Positions 25,565 through 38,711 of a stretch of 64,000 nt of DNA are shown one piece after another. The stretch comes from Rhodoferax sp. (GTDB lineage: Bacteria > Pseudomonadota > Gammaproteobacteria > Burkholderiales > Burkholderiaceae_C), in the NCBI GenBank assembly GCA_030682475.1, contig JAUXOA010000028.1, positions 1 to 64,000 on the forward strand, read 5' to 3'. Each line of letters opens with the position of its first letter. The first letter of the stretch is position 1. The position numbers were made by a program, and so were the translations under genes. The notes beneath the pieces are model-generated. The model had not been told where the DNA came from and did not search any database. It saw only the letters and a program-made list of their open reading frames with translations.

Positions 25565-27052
25565 GTGACGCCAGGTCGCAATCTGCTGGCAGGCTTAACT
25601 AATTCGATCTGGTCCGCACTGATCGGGTTGGCGGTTGTTCCGTTTTACCTAAAGTATCTTGGTATAGAAGCCTATGGATTAATAGGTTTTTTTGTAACGA
25701 CACAAGCGGTGCTGAGTCTGCTAGATATGGGGATGGCGCCAACCATTAACCGTGAAGTCGCGCGTTGTTCGGCACTGGGGAATTTGAAAGAAGCGGGCAA
25801 GCTGTTGCACACCCTTGCCGTTGTCTATTGGTGTATGGCTGGGGCGATCGCTTTATTGATCATGGCGCTTGCGCCATTGATTGCGGGATACTGGCTGCAA
25901 TCCAAACAACTCTCACCGCAAACTATTTCGCATGCCGTGATGATGATGGGGTTAGTGGTGGCTTGCCGCTGGCCAATCGGCTTGTATCAGGGGGCATTGA
26001 TTGGGGCGCAACGGTTGGCGATATCGAGCGGTATCAATATGGCCATGGTAACCATTGGCAGCTTGGGTGCCGTGGCGGTGCTTGCCTTTGTATCGCCCAC
26101 TATTGAGGCCTTCTTCATCTGGCAGGCCTGCGTAGGTCTTGTCTATGCGATCACCATACGCTCGGCTGCTTGGCGAATTATTGGGAAATTAAATCAGATT
26201 AGATTCGATGTTGATAAGTTGAAAAGTGTATGGCGCTTTTCTGCGGGTATGAGTGGAGTTGCAATTTCGGCAATCATCCTGATGCAGTTGGACAAGGTGC
26301 TGTTGAGCAAGATGCTTAGCCTGGAAGATTTTGGACGTTATGCGCTTGCTGGGGTGGTTGCAAGTGGTTTATATATCGTGCTTACACCAACTTTTAATGT
26401 GATATATCCGCGTTTGTCAGCGCTGGTTGTGACTGGGGAATTGGAAAAGCTAATCGATTTATATCGAACGGGGACTCGTCTGCTTTTGTCAGTCCTATTT
26501 CCAATAGCAACTGTTGCTGCAATTTTTTCAGAAGCAATACTTTTCTTGTGGACTGGAAATCCCTCACTTGCGTCAAGCACCGCACCTGTAGTCGCGCTGT
26601 TCTTGATTGGCACAGCACTGAACGGTGCTATGCATTTCCCTTATGCGTTGCAATTGGCTTATGGAATGACGCGCTTGCCTCTTACGATTAATACCATATT
26701 GGTTATTATTATGATACCAACGACAATTCTACTTTCGTTGCAGTATGGAGCCGTTGGGGGTGCTGCGGCTTGGGCGATATTGAATGGTATTTACCTATTA
26801 ATTGGTACATTACTTACGCACCGGTCACTACTTAAAGGGGTTGGTTTGAAGTGGGTAATATGCGACGTTGGAATGCCGCTTGGTTTATCGCTGTTGGTGG
26901 TAGGTGTTGTGGGAAGCGAGGTTCGTGATCTGGGATATTCATATTTTGTGGAATTATCTATCGGCGGTGGATTAGCGATGTTTGCCTTTCTGTTGGTTAT
27001 TTTATTGTCGCCGCGTCTAAGGTTTGCCGCGCAAACAGTTTTGGCCAGATAA
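25565..27052 (+). CDS. Wzx-type polysaccharide flippase
   Basis: A 495-aa inner-membrane protein of the MATE/MOP superfamily with about 12-14 hydrophobic segments and a typical N-terminus (TNSIWSALIGLAVVPFYLKYLG). It flips undecaprenyl-linked sugar units. The start is a GTG 6 nt after the gmd stop, so co-translation is likely. Base composition drops toward AT in this gene relative to those before it, which fits transfer of the glycan locus. No dedicated polymerase is nearby. Confidence 0.88.
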   Translation: MTPGRNLLAGLTNSIWSALIGLAVVPFYLKYLGIEAYGLIGFFVTTQAVLSLLDMGMAPTINREVARCSALGNLKEAGKLLHTLAVVYWCMAGAIALLIMALAPLIAGYWLQSKQLSPQTISHAVMMMGLVVACRWPIGLYQGALIGAQRLAISSGINMAMVTIGSLGAVAVLAFVSPTIEAFFIWQACVGLVYAITIRSAAWRIIGKLNQIRFDVDKLKSVWRFSAGMSGVAISAIILMQLDKVLLSKMLSLEDFGRYALAGVVASGLYIVLTPTFNVIYPRLSALVVTGELEKLIDLYRTGTRLLLSVLFPIATVAAIFSEAILFLWTGNPSLASSTAPVVALFLIGTALNGAMHFPYALQLAYGMTRLPLTINTILVIIMIPTTILLSLQYGAVGGAAAWAILNGIYLLIGTLLTHRSLLKGVGLKWVICDVGMPLGLSLLVVGVVGSEVRDLGYSYFVELSIGGGLAMFAFLLVILLSPRLRFAAQTVLAR

Positions 27053-27108
27053 GAAAGAATCTCAATTTTTGAGACGAAATTTTTGAATTAATTAGCAAGG
27101 AGAATCTG

Positions 27109-27822
27109 ATGACTATGGAAGTTCTGCAAAATAAGTTACAAATAGGCAAGGCACGACAAGAATTGATAAACAAAGGGGCGTCTTTTATCGATTCTCCCCT
27201 ACGATCGGTAATGAGGAAATTAGGGTTAATAAGCGGTGTGAAAATGGGGGACATGGTGAAGAGCTGGGATGTACTCGCCACGATAAATTTCCTTGATGGT
27301 CATGTAAAGAAAAATGAACCGATACTGGATATTGGCTGCTATGCATCTGAGGTGATCGTTGCGCTGAGCAAATTAGGCTATTCAAATTTGACAGGTGCGG
27401 ATTTGAACCCTGATCTGAAACAAATGCCATGTCAGGGCATTATCCGTTATGAAACCACCAACTTCATGCAGACTCCGTTTGCGGATGCTTCATTTAAAGC
27501 AATCACCTCCATTTCAGTTATTGAGCACGGATTTGATGGGCAGGCATTGCTGAAAGAAATGTCGCGTCTTTTGCAGCCAAGTGGCTATTTTATTGCCTCA
27601 TTTGATTATTGGCCGGAGAAAATTAATACAACGGGTACCCAATTTTTTGGGATGGACTGGAAGATTTTCTCAAAAGATGAAGTGACTAATTTTGTTAATG
27701 AAGCTGCAGAATATGGATTGTTCCCTGCCGGTGAAATGAAATATGGTGGCAAAGATAAGCCGATTGATTGTACAGGAAAGCAATATACTTTCGGATGGCT
27801 TGCGCTTACAAAGTCCGCCTGA
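27109..27822 (+). CDS. SAM-dependent methyltransferase
   Basis: A 237-aa class I methyltransferase: the SAM-binding motif ILDIGCYASE (about 72-81) differs from DxGxGxG by a Tyr-Ala, followed by the acidic loop GADLNPD and the ISVIEHGF motif of Methyltransf_11 proteins. It has no membrane segment. It is AT-rich and sits within the glycan locus, so it may cap or modify a sugar. ATG 27109 follows AAGGAG; 2 nt separate its stop from the next start. Confidence 0.85.
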   Translation: MTMEVLQNKLQIGKARQELINKGASFIDSPLRSVMRKLGLISGVKMGDMVKSWDVLATINFLDGHVKKNEPILDIGCYASEVIVALSKLGYSNLTGADLNPDLKQMPCQGIIRYETTNFMQTPFADASFKAITSISVIEHGFDGQALLKEMSRLLQPSGYFIASFDYWPEKINTTGTQFFGMDWKIFSKDEVTNFVNEAAEYGLFPAGEMKYGGKDKPIDCTGKQYTFGWLALTKSA

Positions 27823-27824
27823 AT

Positions 27825-28916
27825 ATGCGAGTGTTGTTGGTCACAGGCTCCTTTCCACCAATGAGATGCGGCGTTGGTGATTATAGCCAAAATTTGGCTG
27901 AAGCACTCGCAGCTGCCCACGAGCTTCATGTTGGCATACTGACAAGTATTTCTGGTACAGGTAAGAATAAGGCAGATAGGATTGAAATATTTCCTGTCAT
28001 TAAAAAGTGGAGTCTTACAGAAGCACTGAGGGCCATAAAAATCATCCGGCATTGGTCGCCAGACATTGTGCACATTCAATATCCAACTCAGGACTATGGC
28101 AAGGGTTTATTGCCCTGGGTGTTGCCGATGATTGCTTTCTTGATGAAAAAAAAGGTTGTGCAGACTTGGCACGAAAGTTATAGCTTGGGTGGTGTGTTGA
28201 AGCTTTTTTTAATATCAATTATTCCCAGTGAATTGGTTTTTGTGCGCCCTCGGTATAAGGAAAATTTACATCCCATGTTACTTTGGGCTTTCTGGAAGAA
28301 AAAGTCTGCATTCATACCAAACGCATCAACTATTCCTAGAATTGATTTAGACGAACCGAAAAAGATTGCATTAAAAGGTCTGTATTTAAAGCGTCAGAAA
28401 CGGTTGATTGTTTTCTTCGGTTTTGTGTATCCCAGCAAAGGTGTTGAATTGTTGTTTGAAATTGCCGATCCTGTTTCAGACCAGATTGTGATCGCTGGAG
28501 AAATTGACAGGGAAGGGGGTTATTCGCACGAAATCATGAGGCATGCTTCGGCTGAGTCGTGGCTCGGAAAGGTAACCATCACGGGTTTTCTTCCCGTGGA
28601 TGAAGTGGCGGCATTATTGACGGTTGCGGATGCGGTGATTCTGCCTTTCCGGATGGGGGGAGGGGAATGGAATACCTCAATTCATGGAGCTGTGTTAAAT
28701 GGGGCGTTTGTAATAACAACATCGCTCACCCAAAGCGGGTATGACAAAAAGCGTAATGTGTATTTCGCAAAAGTTGATAGCATTCAAGAAATGCGGTCGG
28801 CTCTCAGCGTCTATGCTGGAGTGCGGAGGGAATATGATGCTGATATTGATAGAGATGAATGGCAGCAAATCGCTGACGAGCACCGTTCGTTATATGAGCG
28901 TGTTTTGTCCGAATGA
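27825..28916 (+). CDS. Glycosyltransferase family 4-like
   Basis: A 363-aa GT-B fold enzyme. ATG 27825 gives MRVLLVTGSFPPMRCGVGDY, the standard GT4 N-terminus with the GG-equivalent loop; the longer frame from 27768 is not needed. An FFGFVYPSKGVELLFEIAD segment and the LTVADAVILPFRMGGGEW motif with the donor-binding Glu are in the C-terminal half. The predicted role is adding a sugar to the lipid-linked glycan on the cytoplasmic side. AT-rich. Confidence 0.85.
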   Translation: MRVLLVTGSFPPMRCGVGDYSQNLAEALAAAHELHVGILTSISGTGKNKADRIEIFPVIKKWSLTEALRAIKIIRHWSPDIVHIQYPTQDYGKGLLPWVLPMIAFLMKKKVVQTWHESYSLGGVLKLFLISIIPSELVFVRPRYKENLHPMLLWAFWKKKSAFIPNASTIPRIDLDEPKKIALKGLYLKRQKRLIVFFGFVYPSKGVELLFEIADPVSDQIVIAGEIDREGGYSHEIMRHASAESWLGKVTITGFLPVDEVAALLTVADAVILPFRMGGGEWNTSIHGAVLNGAFVITTSLTQSGYDKKRNVYFAKVDSIQEMRSALSVYAGVRREYDADIDRDEWQQIADEHRSLYERVLSE

Positions 28917-29997
28917 CGTGGCGCGTAAGAACAATGGAAAATAAATTTGAACAGCCTGACGACATGGCAGCTCCAAAATTATCCATCTGCATTGCGACAT
29001 ACAATAGAGCGGAATTTATTGGGGAAACGCTAGGGTCGATTCTAAGTCAGATGGGGCCGGGCGTTGAACTTGTCGTCGTGGACGGTGCTTCGCCAGACTA
29101 CACCCCAAAGGTGATGGCGGAATATACGTTGCGATATCCGGCGCTTCGCTATTACCGTGAAACGGAAAACTCTGGGATAGACGGCGATTATGACAAGGCC
29201 ATAGGCTACGCAACGGGCGAGTACTGTTGGCTTATGACAGATGATGATCTATTGCGACCTGGAGCCGTTAGGCGGGTGCTGGACAAGCTTGATGGCGTTT
29301 ACGATTTAGTTGTGGTTAATGCAGAGATCAGGAATGTTGATTTCTCTAGGGTGCTGGACGAAAAATTAATTAAGCTTGAATTTGACAAAGAATACCGGGC
29401 TGGTGACGAAGAAAGCTTGTTTTTGGAAGCGACACAGGGCCTATCATTCATAGGATGTGTAGTAATTAGGCGTGATGTGTGGCTTGCTCGCGATCGTCGG
29501 TCGTATTTTGGTTCATTGTTTGTTCACGTGGGGGTCATTTTCCAGCATTTGCCGATTACTCACGCTGCGCTAATAGCTGAGCCGCTAATAACTATCCGGT
29601 ACGGCAATGCAATGTGGACTCCTCGCGGCTTGGAGATTTGGATAGTTAAATGGCCGGAGTTGGTTTGGTCGTTTGTGGATTTTTCTGATAAAGCTAAATC
29701 AGCCGTGTGCCCACGTGGGGGCTGGCACCTTTTTAAAAGGCTGGTGTTTTATCGTGCAACCGGGGCTTATAGCACTAAAGAATATAACGAAATTTTGTGT
29801 GCAAAGATTTCCGGATTGACACGCATTGCATCAAAATTTGTGGCAGTGGTACCGGTGGTATTAGCTGGTTTTTTTGCGTGTATATACTCTGTAATTCTGG
29901 GTGGACGTGGTTCGAGGATGGTTATGTACAGCCTAAATAGCGGGCAACATAAAAATGCAATCACTCGTTGGGCAGCAAGAAGCGTGGGTGCTTGCTG

Positions 29998-29998
<1 letters not shown>
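28913..29998 (+). CDS. Glycosyltransferase family 2
   Basis: A 361-aa GT-A enzyme: SICIATYNRAEFIGETLGSI, the nucleotide loop VVDGASPDYT, and the metal-binding MTDDDLL (DxD type). A C-terminal hydrophobic segment (VVPVVLAGFFACIYSVIL) suggests a membrane anchor. The start overlaps the GT4 stop by 4 nt (ATGA); a second start at 28934 (MENKF) is possible. Its stop overlaps the ATG of the deleted gmd-like gene. Confidence 0.85.
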
Positions 29999-30724
<726 letters not shown>

Positions 30725-30738
30725 TGAGAGAAGTGGCG

Positions 30739-31992
30739 ATGTACAAAAAAGTTGAAAAATGCAGAATTTGTGGCAATACGCATCTGGAGCGTGTGCTGGA
30801 TTTGGGCGAGCAAATGCTCACTGGAATCTTTCCGCGCGAGAAGGACGCTAAGGTTACGACGGGTCCGCTGCGCTTGGTGAAGTGCATGGGGGGGGATGAG
30901 GTATGCGGGTTATTGCAACTGGAGCATTCCTACGACCTAGGCGAGATGTACGGCGAAAACTATGGTTATCGTTCCGGCCTGAATGCCAGCATGGTGGCGC
31001 ATCTCAACAACAAGGTGAAGCGAATTCTTGGCCTGGTTGAGTTGCGCACAGGGGATCTGGTTATCGATATTGGCAGTAATGACAGCACCACGTTGCAAGC
31101 CTATCCCTCCTCAGGCCCCGTGCTGGTGGGGGTTGATCCGACGGGCGTTAAATTTCACAGCTATTACCCGCCACACATTCAACTGATCCCCGATTTCTTT
31201 TCTGCTGCGCTGGTGAAAGCGCGCTTTCCCGGGCAGAAGGCAAAAGTCGTCACATCATTTTCCATGTTCTACGATTTGGAAGACCCGATGGATTTTATGC
31301 GCCAAGTGTATGACGTGCTGGCAGACGATGGGGTATGGGTATTTGAGCAAAGCTACATGCCGACCATGCTGGATACGAATTCATACGACACGGTGTGCCA
31401 TGAGCACCTGGAGTTTTATGCGCTGCGCCAGATCAAATGGATGGCAGATCGGGTGGGCTTCAAGATTCTCGATGTGAAGTTCAACGACATTAATGGGGGC
31501 AGTTTCTCGGTCACGGTATCGAAGTCGCTAGGAGATTTGACCGTCGTTCCTTCGGTACAGAAGAGCCTTGACGATGAGCGTGCTAAGGGGCTGGATACGT
31601 TGACGCCTTACCAGGAATTTGCGGAACGCGTGGTTCAAACCAAGCGTGATTTATTGAAATTCATTGAGACAGCGCGCGCTGAAGGTAAGTCTGTGGCGGT
31701 TCTCGGTGCATCAACCAAGGGCAATGTGCTGTTGCAATACTGCGGGTTGACCACAGAAGATATTGAATTTGTGGGTGAGGTCCACCCTGAAAAATTCGGC
31801 TGCTTCACCCCGGGAACATGGATTCCGATCATTCCAGAACAAGAACTGCTCACCAAGAAGCCGGATTATATGATCGTGCTGCCGTGGCATTTCAGGACGT
31901 TTTTTACAACGAACAAGAAGTTTGCAGGTATGAAACTGGTTTTTCCATTGCCTGAAGTCGAGGTGGTAATAGTTGGAAAGGTTTCGGTATGA
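30739..31992 (+). CDS. NDP-sugar C-methyltransferase (TylC3/NovU type)
   Basis: A 417-aa SAM enzyme with the three-part family layout: an N-terminal zinc-binding region (C8 and C11 in CRICG, plus Cys in VKCMGGDEVCG), a SAM domain with VIDIGSNDST, and the C-terminal Methyltransf_14 domain (VLGASTKGNVLLQYCGL). Family members methylate C3 or C5 of keto-deoxysugar nucleotides. ATG 30739 is preferred because GAGAAG lies 6-11 nt before it; an ATG at 30724 has no such site. With gmd in the same cluster the likely acceptor is GDP-4-keto-6-deoxymannose. Confidence 0.85.
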   Translation: MYKKVEKCRICGNTHLERVLDLGEQMLTGIFPREKDAKVTTGPLRLVKCMGGDEVCGLLQLEHSYDLGEMYGENYGYRSGLNASMVAHLNNKVKRILGLVELRTGDLVIDIGSNDSTTLQAYPSSGPVLVGVDPTGVKFHSYYPPHIQLIPDFFSAALVKARFPGQKAKVVTSFSMFYDLEDPMDFMRQVYDVLADDGVWVFEQSYMPTMLDTNSYDTVCHEHLEFYALRQIKWMADRVGFKILDVKFNDINGGSFSVTVSKSLGDLTVVPSVQKSLDDERAKGLDTLTPYQEFAERVVQTKRDLLKFIETARAEGKSVAVLGASTKGNVLLQYCGLTTEDIEFVGEVHPEKFGCFTPGTWIPIIPEQELLTKKPDYMIVLPWHFRTFFTTNKKFAGMKLVFPLPEVEVVIVGKVSV

Positions 31993-32025
31993 ACTGCAAC
32001 TCTGAACGCAGAGAAAGGGGGCGAC

Positions 32026-33057
32026 ATGGATAAAAATCAACAGCTGACGTGGTGCGAGATGCCCAGGAAGGTTGACGACAATAACCGAGTCTCGGTGATT
32101 GTCGTCAACTGGAATGGCAAGCAGTTTCTTGAGCGATGCCTGGCTGCATTGATGGCTCAGACGGTCAAGCCACACGAGATCATTGTGGTGGATAACGCGA
32201 GCTCTGATGGTTCAGTCGAAATCGTTCAACGGTTTCCTGCCATGCGCCTAATGCTGCCGGGTCAGAACACCGGGTTTGCGCGGGGTAACAATCTGGCAAT
32301 TGAGGGGGCCTCTTTGGAGTCGGCATGGGTTGCGCTAATTAACCCCGACGCGTTTGCTGAACCGCGCTGGTTGGAGGCATTGCTGCTGGCGGCAGAATCA
32401 AACCCTGAGTTCGACGTGTTCGGTAGCAAGCTCGTCAACGCGGCTGACCCGACAATGCTGGATGGCATTGGCGATGCCTATCACTTGAGCGGTCGTGTCT
32501 GGCGCATGGCCCATGGCGCACCTGTGCCGACTCCTATAGAAAATGAACGGGAAGTGTTCTCGCCGTGCGCTGCAGCAGCGCTATATCGGCGTAAGGCATT
32601 GTGCGAAATAGGTGGATTTGACGAGAACTACTTTTGCTACATGGAGGATGTAGATCTGGGTTTCCGTTTGCGGCTGGCGGGATACCGTTGCCTTTATGTA
32701 CCACAATCCATCGCGCATCATGTGGGCTCAGGCACAACTGGTGGGCAACACAGTGATTTCTCTACATATCACGGGCACCGTAATCTAGTATGGACCTTTG
32801 TAAAGAATATGCCGGGCCTGTTGTTCTGGGTGCTGTTGCCGCTGCATGTGTCGCTGAATCTGGCGAGCATCATCTGGTTCGCGCTGCGCGGGCGGGGCGG
32901 GGTAATTCTACGAGCCAAGCGCGATGCCTTGTTGGGTTTGCCGAAAATGTGGCGCAAGCGTCAACATATTCAAAAAACTCGCGTTGCATCAATCGGTGAA
33001 GTTTGGCGGCAGTTGAACAAGCTAGTGCTACCAACAAAGGCAGGAAGAAAAGAATGA
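32026..33057 (+). CDS. Glycosyltransferase family 2 (rhamnosyltransferase-like)
   Basis: A 343-aa GT2 of the WbbL/RfbF branch: VSVIVVNWNGKQFLERCLAA, VVDNASSDGS, and the C-terminal CYMEDVDLGFRLRLAGYRC motif (ED and the metal site). A C-terminal membrane stretch (LLFWVLLPLHVSLNLASIIW) anchors it. Members commonly transfer rhamnose or related deoxysugars. ATG 32026 follows AAAGGGGGCGAC. It is in the glycan locus, with more GC than the genes before 30 kb. Confidence 0.88.
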   Translation: MDKNQQLTWCEMPRKVDDNNRVSVIVVNWNGKQFLERCLAALMAQTVKPHEIIVVDNASSDGSVEIVQRFPAMRLMLPGQNTGFARGNNLAIEGASLESAWVALINPDAFAEPRWLEALLLAAESNPEFDVFGSKLVNAADPTMLDGIGDAYHLSGRVWRMAHGAPVPTPIENEREVFSPCAAAALYRRKALCEIGGFDENYFCYMEDVDLGFRLRLAGYRCLYVPQSIAHHVGSGTTGGQHSDFSTYHGHRNLVWTFVKNMPGLLFWVLLPLHVSLNLASIIWFALRGRGGVILRAKRDALLGLPKMWRKRQHIQKTRVASIGEVWRQLNKLVLPTKAGRKE

Positions 33058-33155
33058 GTGCCCAAACTTTCCGCAGTAGACCTGTACTTCTGTGTGGTGC
33101 TAGGTCATGTTCTGTGGCATGTGCGTAGACTGCTCATCTATTGGGGTCATTTGCG

Positions 33156-33953
33156 ATGGAAAAATTAGCTGATCGGTGCACGACAGGTATTTCAATTTCT
33201 GTTGTCAGCCACTCACAGATTGGCCTGGTTGCCCAGCTACTGGGAGATCTGGATGCGCGTTGCAGGGATTCAAGCTTCGAATTGATTCTCACCCTGAATC
33301 TGGATGAAGCCTTGCCTTTTGCCTTGGACAGCTTTTCGTACCCTGTAAAGCTTGTCCGCAACGCTATGCCTATTGGTTTTGCCGCTAACCATAATCAGGC
33401 ATTCACCCATGCGACTGGACGATATTTTTGTGTGATGAACCCGGATATCCGCCTGAGCAGTAACCCGTTGAACGCTTTGCTTGCGTGCTTTCAGGATTCA
33501 TCTGTTGGTGTGGTGGCGCCGCTTGTACTGGGTGAAGATGGTGAAGTTGAGGACAGTGCCCGCCATTTCCCGAGTCCGTTCAAAATACTGTGCAAGGTCT
33601 TTGGTAGATGCGGGGGTCCCGACTATGCGATAAACGATGCGCCAATCTACCCTGATTGGGTGGGCGGGATGTTCATGCTGTTTCCTCGCGCTGTTTTTGA
33701 AAGCCTAGGCGGATTTGACCAGCGTTATTTTCTTTATTACGAAGATGTGGACATTTGTGCCCGGTTGCGCTTGCTTGGCTATGGGGTGGTCTTATGCCCA
33801 CAGGCCAAAGTCATTCACCACGCGCGGCGCACCAGTCATCGCAGCGTCCGGTATTTGCGCTGGCATTTGACTAGCATGCTGCGTTTTTTTCTCTCGCCTG
33901 TTTACTGGCGATTGCAGTTTCGCAAAGTCTCTGCGAAACCCGAGGCTGGATAA
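33156..33953 (+). CDS. Glycosyltransferase family 2
   Basis: A 265-aa GT2 with a reduced N-terminal motif (ISISVVSHSQIGLVAQL), NPDIRLSSNPLNALL and the C-terminal YYEDVDICARLRLLGYG. It belongs to the same branch as the previous gene but with low identity. ATG 33156 was chosen over the TTG at 33141. A 98-bp gap separates it from the upstream transferase gene; nothing distinctive was seen in the gap. Confidence 0.85.
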   Translation: MEKLADRCTTGISISVVSHSQIGLVAQLLGDLDARCRDSSFELILTLNLDEALPFALDSFSYPVKLVRNAMPIGFAANHNQAFTHATGRYFCVMNPDIRLSSNPLNALLACFQDSSVGVVAPLVLGEDGEVEDSARHFPSPFKILCKVFGRCGGPDYAINDAPIYPDWVGGMFMLFPRAVFESLGGFDQRYFLYYEDVDICARLRLLGYGVVLCPQAKVIHHARRTSHRSVRYLRWHLTSMLRFFLSPVYWRLQFRKVSAKPEAG

Positions 33954-33962
33954 AGGGTGACT

Positions 33963-34910
33963 ATGCGGGTCTTGGTAACAGGCGCAAGCGGTTTTGTGGG
34001 CAGGCCGCTTTGCGCGGCCTTGTTCAAGCGAGGGCATGAAGTAGTTGCCGTAATGCGTTCTGTTGACGCAGCGCTTCACGGTTTTTCTCCTGCCGTGGTT
34101 GGCGCAATCGATCAGGGAACAAATTGGGCTGCTGCCCTGGATAAAGTGACGGTGGTCATTCACCTCGCCGCCCGCGTGCATGTCATGCACGACACGGCGG
34201 TCGACCCATTGGCTGCGTTTCGTGCCGTCAATGTGCAGGGCACCCTGAACCTGGCCCGCCAGGCTGCCGCAGCAGGCGTGAAGCGTTTTGTGTTTGTGAG
34301 TTCGGTCAAGGTCAACGGCGAATACACGCAACTTGGGCGGGCGTTCACCGAAGCGGATGCGCCCGACCCGCAGGACGCCTATGGCCTGAGCAAGCACGAG
34401 GCCGAGCAGGGCTTGCGCGAAATTGCGGCTGAAACCGGCATGGAGGTGGTCATCATCCGCCCGCCTCTGGTGTATGGCCCGGGAGTGAAGGCTAACTTTG
34501 CCACTCTTATGCGGGCCGTGCAGCGTGGCTGGCCCCTGCCGCTGGGCGCGGTGCACAACCAGCGCAGCCTGGTGGCGCTGGACAATCTGGTGGATTTCAT
34601 CGTCACCTGCTTGTCCCATCCGCAGGCCGCCAACCAGACTTTTCTGGTGAGTGACGGGCACGACCTGTCCACCGCCGAGCTGGTACGGGGCCTGGCGCGT
34701 GCCGCCGGGGTACCTGCACGTCTGCTGCCGGTGCCAGTTTGGGCCCTGCAAGCCGGCGCAGCCTTGCTGGGCAAGGGCGACGCGGTGCAGCGCCTGTGCG
34801 GCAATTTGCAGGTGGATATTTCAAAAGCGCGCAGCCTGCTGGGCTGGACTCCGCCCATTTCGGTAGAAGAGGGCTTGCGGCAGGCAGTTGCTGGTGCGCA
34901 AAAACCATGA
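33963..34910 (+). CDS. NAD-dependent sugar epimerase/dehydratase
   Basis: A 315-aa extended SDR: GASGFVG (7-13) and the YxxxK pair Y140/K144 in DAYGLSKHEAE with S113/S114. The family includes UDP-glucose 4-epimerase-like and WbpK-type enzymes that act on undecaprenyl- or nucleotide-linked GlcNAc-derived sugars. ATG 33963 has AAAGGG 5-9 nt before it. Its stop overlaps the PglC-like start by 4 nt. It pairs with the following WbpM-type dehydratase in the 6-deoxy-aminosugar branch, which suggests an early step on the initiating sugar. Confidence 0.85.
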   Translation: MRVLVTGASGFVGRPLCAALFKRGHEVVAVMRSVDAALHGFSPAVVGAIDQGTNWAAALDKVTVVIHLAARVHVMHDTAVDPLAAFRAVNVQGTLNLARQAAAAGVKRFVFVSSVKVNGEYTQLGRAFTEADAPDPQDAYGLSKHEAEQGLREIAAETGMEVVIIRPPLVYGPGVKANFATLMRAVQRGWPLPLGAVHNQRSLVALDNLVDFIVTCLSHPQAANQTFLVSDGHDLSTAELVRGLARAAGVPARLLPVPVWALQAGAALLGKGDAVQRLCGNLQVDISKARSLLGWTPPISVEEGLRQAVAGAQKP

Positions 34911-35467
34911 AAAGACTATTCGACCTGGTACTGGCGGCCTTGGCAGGCATTCTTTTATGGGTGCCCGTGCTGCTGGTCGCGCTATGGGTGCGCTTGACCT
35001 CCAAGGGCCCGGTGCTGTATTGGTCCGACCGGGTGGGGCGCAACAACACCATTTTCAAAATGCCCAAGTTTCGGACCATGCGAGTGGGCACTCCTTCGGT
35101 TGCAACCGATTTGCTGGGCGATGCCGATGGTTACCTCACACCGATCGGCAGTTTTCTGCGCAAAAGTAGTCTGGATGAATTGCCCCAGTTGTGGAGCATT
35201 ATCAAAGGCGACATGAGTTTTGTGGGGCCCCGACCGGCCTTGTTCAATCAAAACGATTTGATTGCACTGCGAACGCAGCAGGGGGTGCATGCGTTGGTGC
35301 CTGGTTTAACCGGATGGGCGCAGGTGAATGGGCGGGACGAGTTGCTACTGCCACAGAAAGTGGCGCTGGATGTGGAATATTTGCAACAAAAGTCGTTTTG
35401 CTTTGATGTGAAAATAGTGTTTTTAACTTTCACAAAAGTAATCAGGCGTGATAATGTGAGCCATTAG
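34907..35467 (+). CDS. Undecaprenyl-phosphate sugar-1-phosphate transferase, PglC type
   Basis: A 186-aa monotopic phosphoglycosyl transferase (PF02397): one re-entrant hydrophobic segment (LVLAALAGILLWVPVLLVAL), KMPKFRTMR, and the catalytic region LDELPQLWSIIKGDMSFVGP with the D-E dyad. It lacks the N-terminal four-helix and CoA-like parts of WcaJ/WbaP. It links the first sugar phosphate to the lipid carrier to start unit assembly. ATGA overlap with the epimerase. Followed by an H-NS-like gene after 52 bp. Confidence 0.9.
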   Translation: MKRLFDLVLAALAGILLWVPVLLVALWVRLTSKGPVLYWSDRVGRNNTIFKMPKFRTMRVGTPSVATDLLGDADGYLTPIGSFLRKSSLDELPQLWSIIKGDMSFVGPRPALFNQNDLIALRTQQGVHALVPGLTGWAQVNGRDELLLPQKVALDVEYLQQKSFCFDVKIVFLTFTKVIRRDNVSH

Positions 35468-35519
35468 AATAATTGAAAATAGCCAGGGATTTTTATTTTT
35501 TATACCAGAGAAACAAATC

Positions 35520-35885
35520 ATGAGTAATTTAATTGATATTCAAAGCCAGATTCAGAAGCTGCAAAAACAAGCGGGTGAAATCAGAGTCAAAGAGTTTGCC
35601 AAAACGGTGCAGGAGATTCTGGTCAAAATGCAGGCGTTTGGCATCACTTTCAAAGATTTACAGCCCGGCAAGGTGCGTGGTGCTAAAGCCAAAGCCAAAT
35701 CCAAAACTGCGGCAACAGCAAAAAGCGCTGGCAGCAAGGGGAAAAAGAAAGGCGCTACGGTGGTGGCTCCCAAATACCGCGGCCCCAATGGCGAAGCATG
35801 GAGCGGCCGTGGTTTGATGCCGCGCTGGCTGGTGGCGCTGGTGGCACAAGGGCAGGCCAGGGAGGACTTCGCCATCAAGAGCTGA
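35520..35885 (+). CDS. H-NS family DNA-binding protein
   Basis: A 121-aa H-NS-like protein: an N-terminal coiled-coil for oligomerisation (residues 5-45), a Lys/Ala-rich linker (about 55-80), and the C-terminal DNA-binding core YRGPNGEAWSGRGLMPRW, the typical betaproteobacterial form of the H-NS motif. These proteins bind AT-rich DNA and silence transferred genes. It lies between the initiating transferase and the WbpM-type gene, in a gap that is AT-rich (35468-35519). It may dampen its own locus; this is inference. Confidence 0.93.
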   Translation: MSNLIDIQSQIQKLQKQAGEIRVKEFAKTVQEILVKMQAFGITFKDLQPGKVRGAKAKAKSKTAATAKSAGSKGKKKGATVVAPKYRGPNGEAWSGRGLMPRWLVALVAQGQAREDFAIKS

Positions 35886-35904
35886 ATTGAATCAAGGGTG
35901 CTGG

Positions 35905-38707
<2,803 letters not shown>

Positions 38708-38711
38708 TTCA

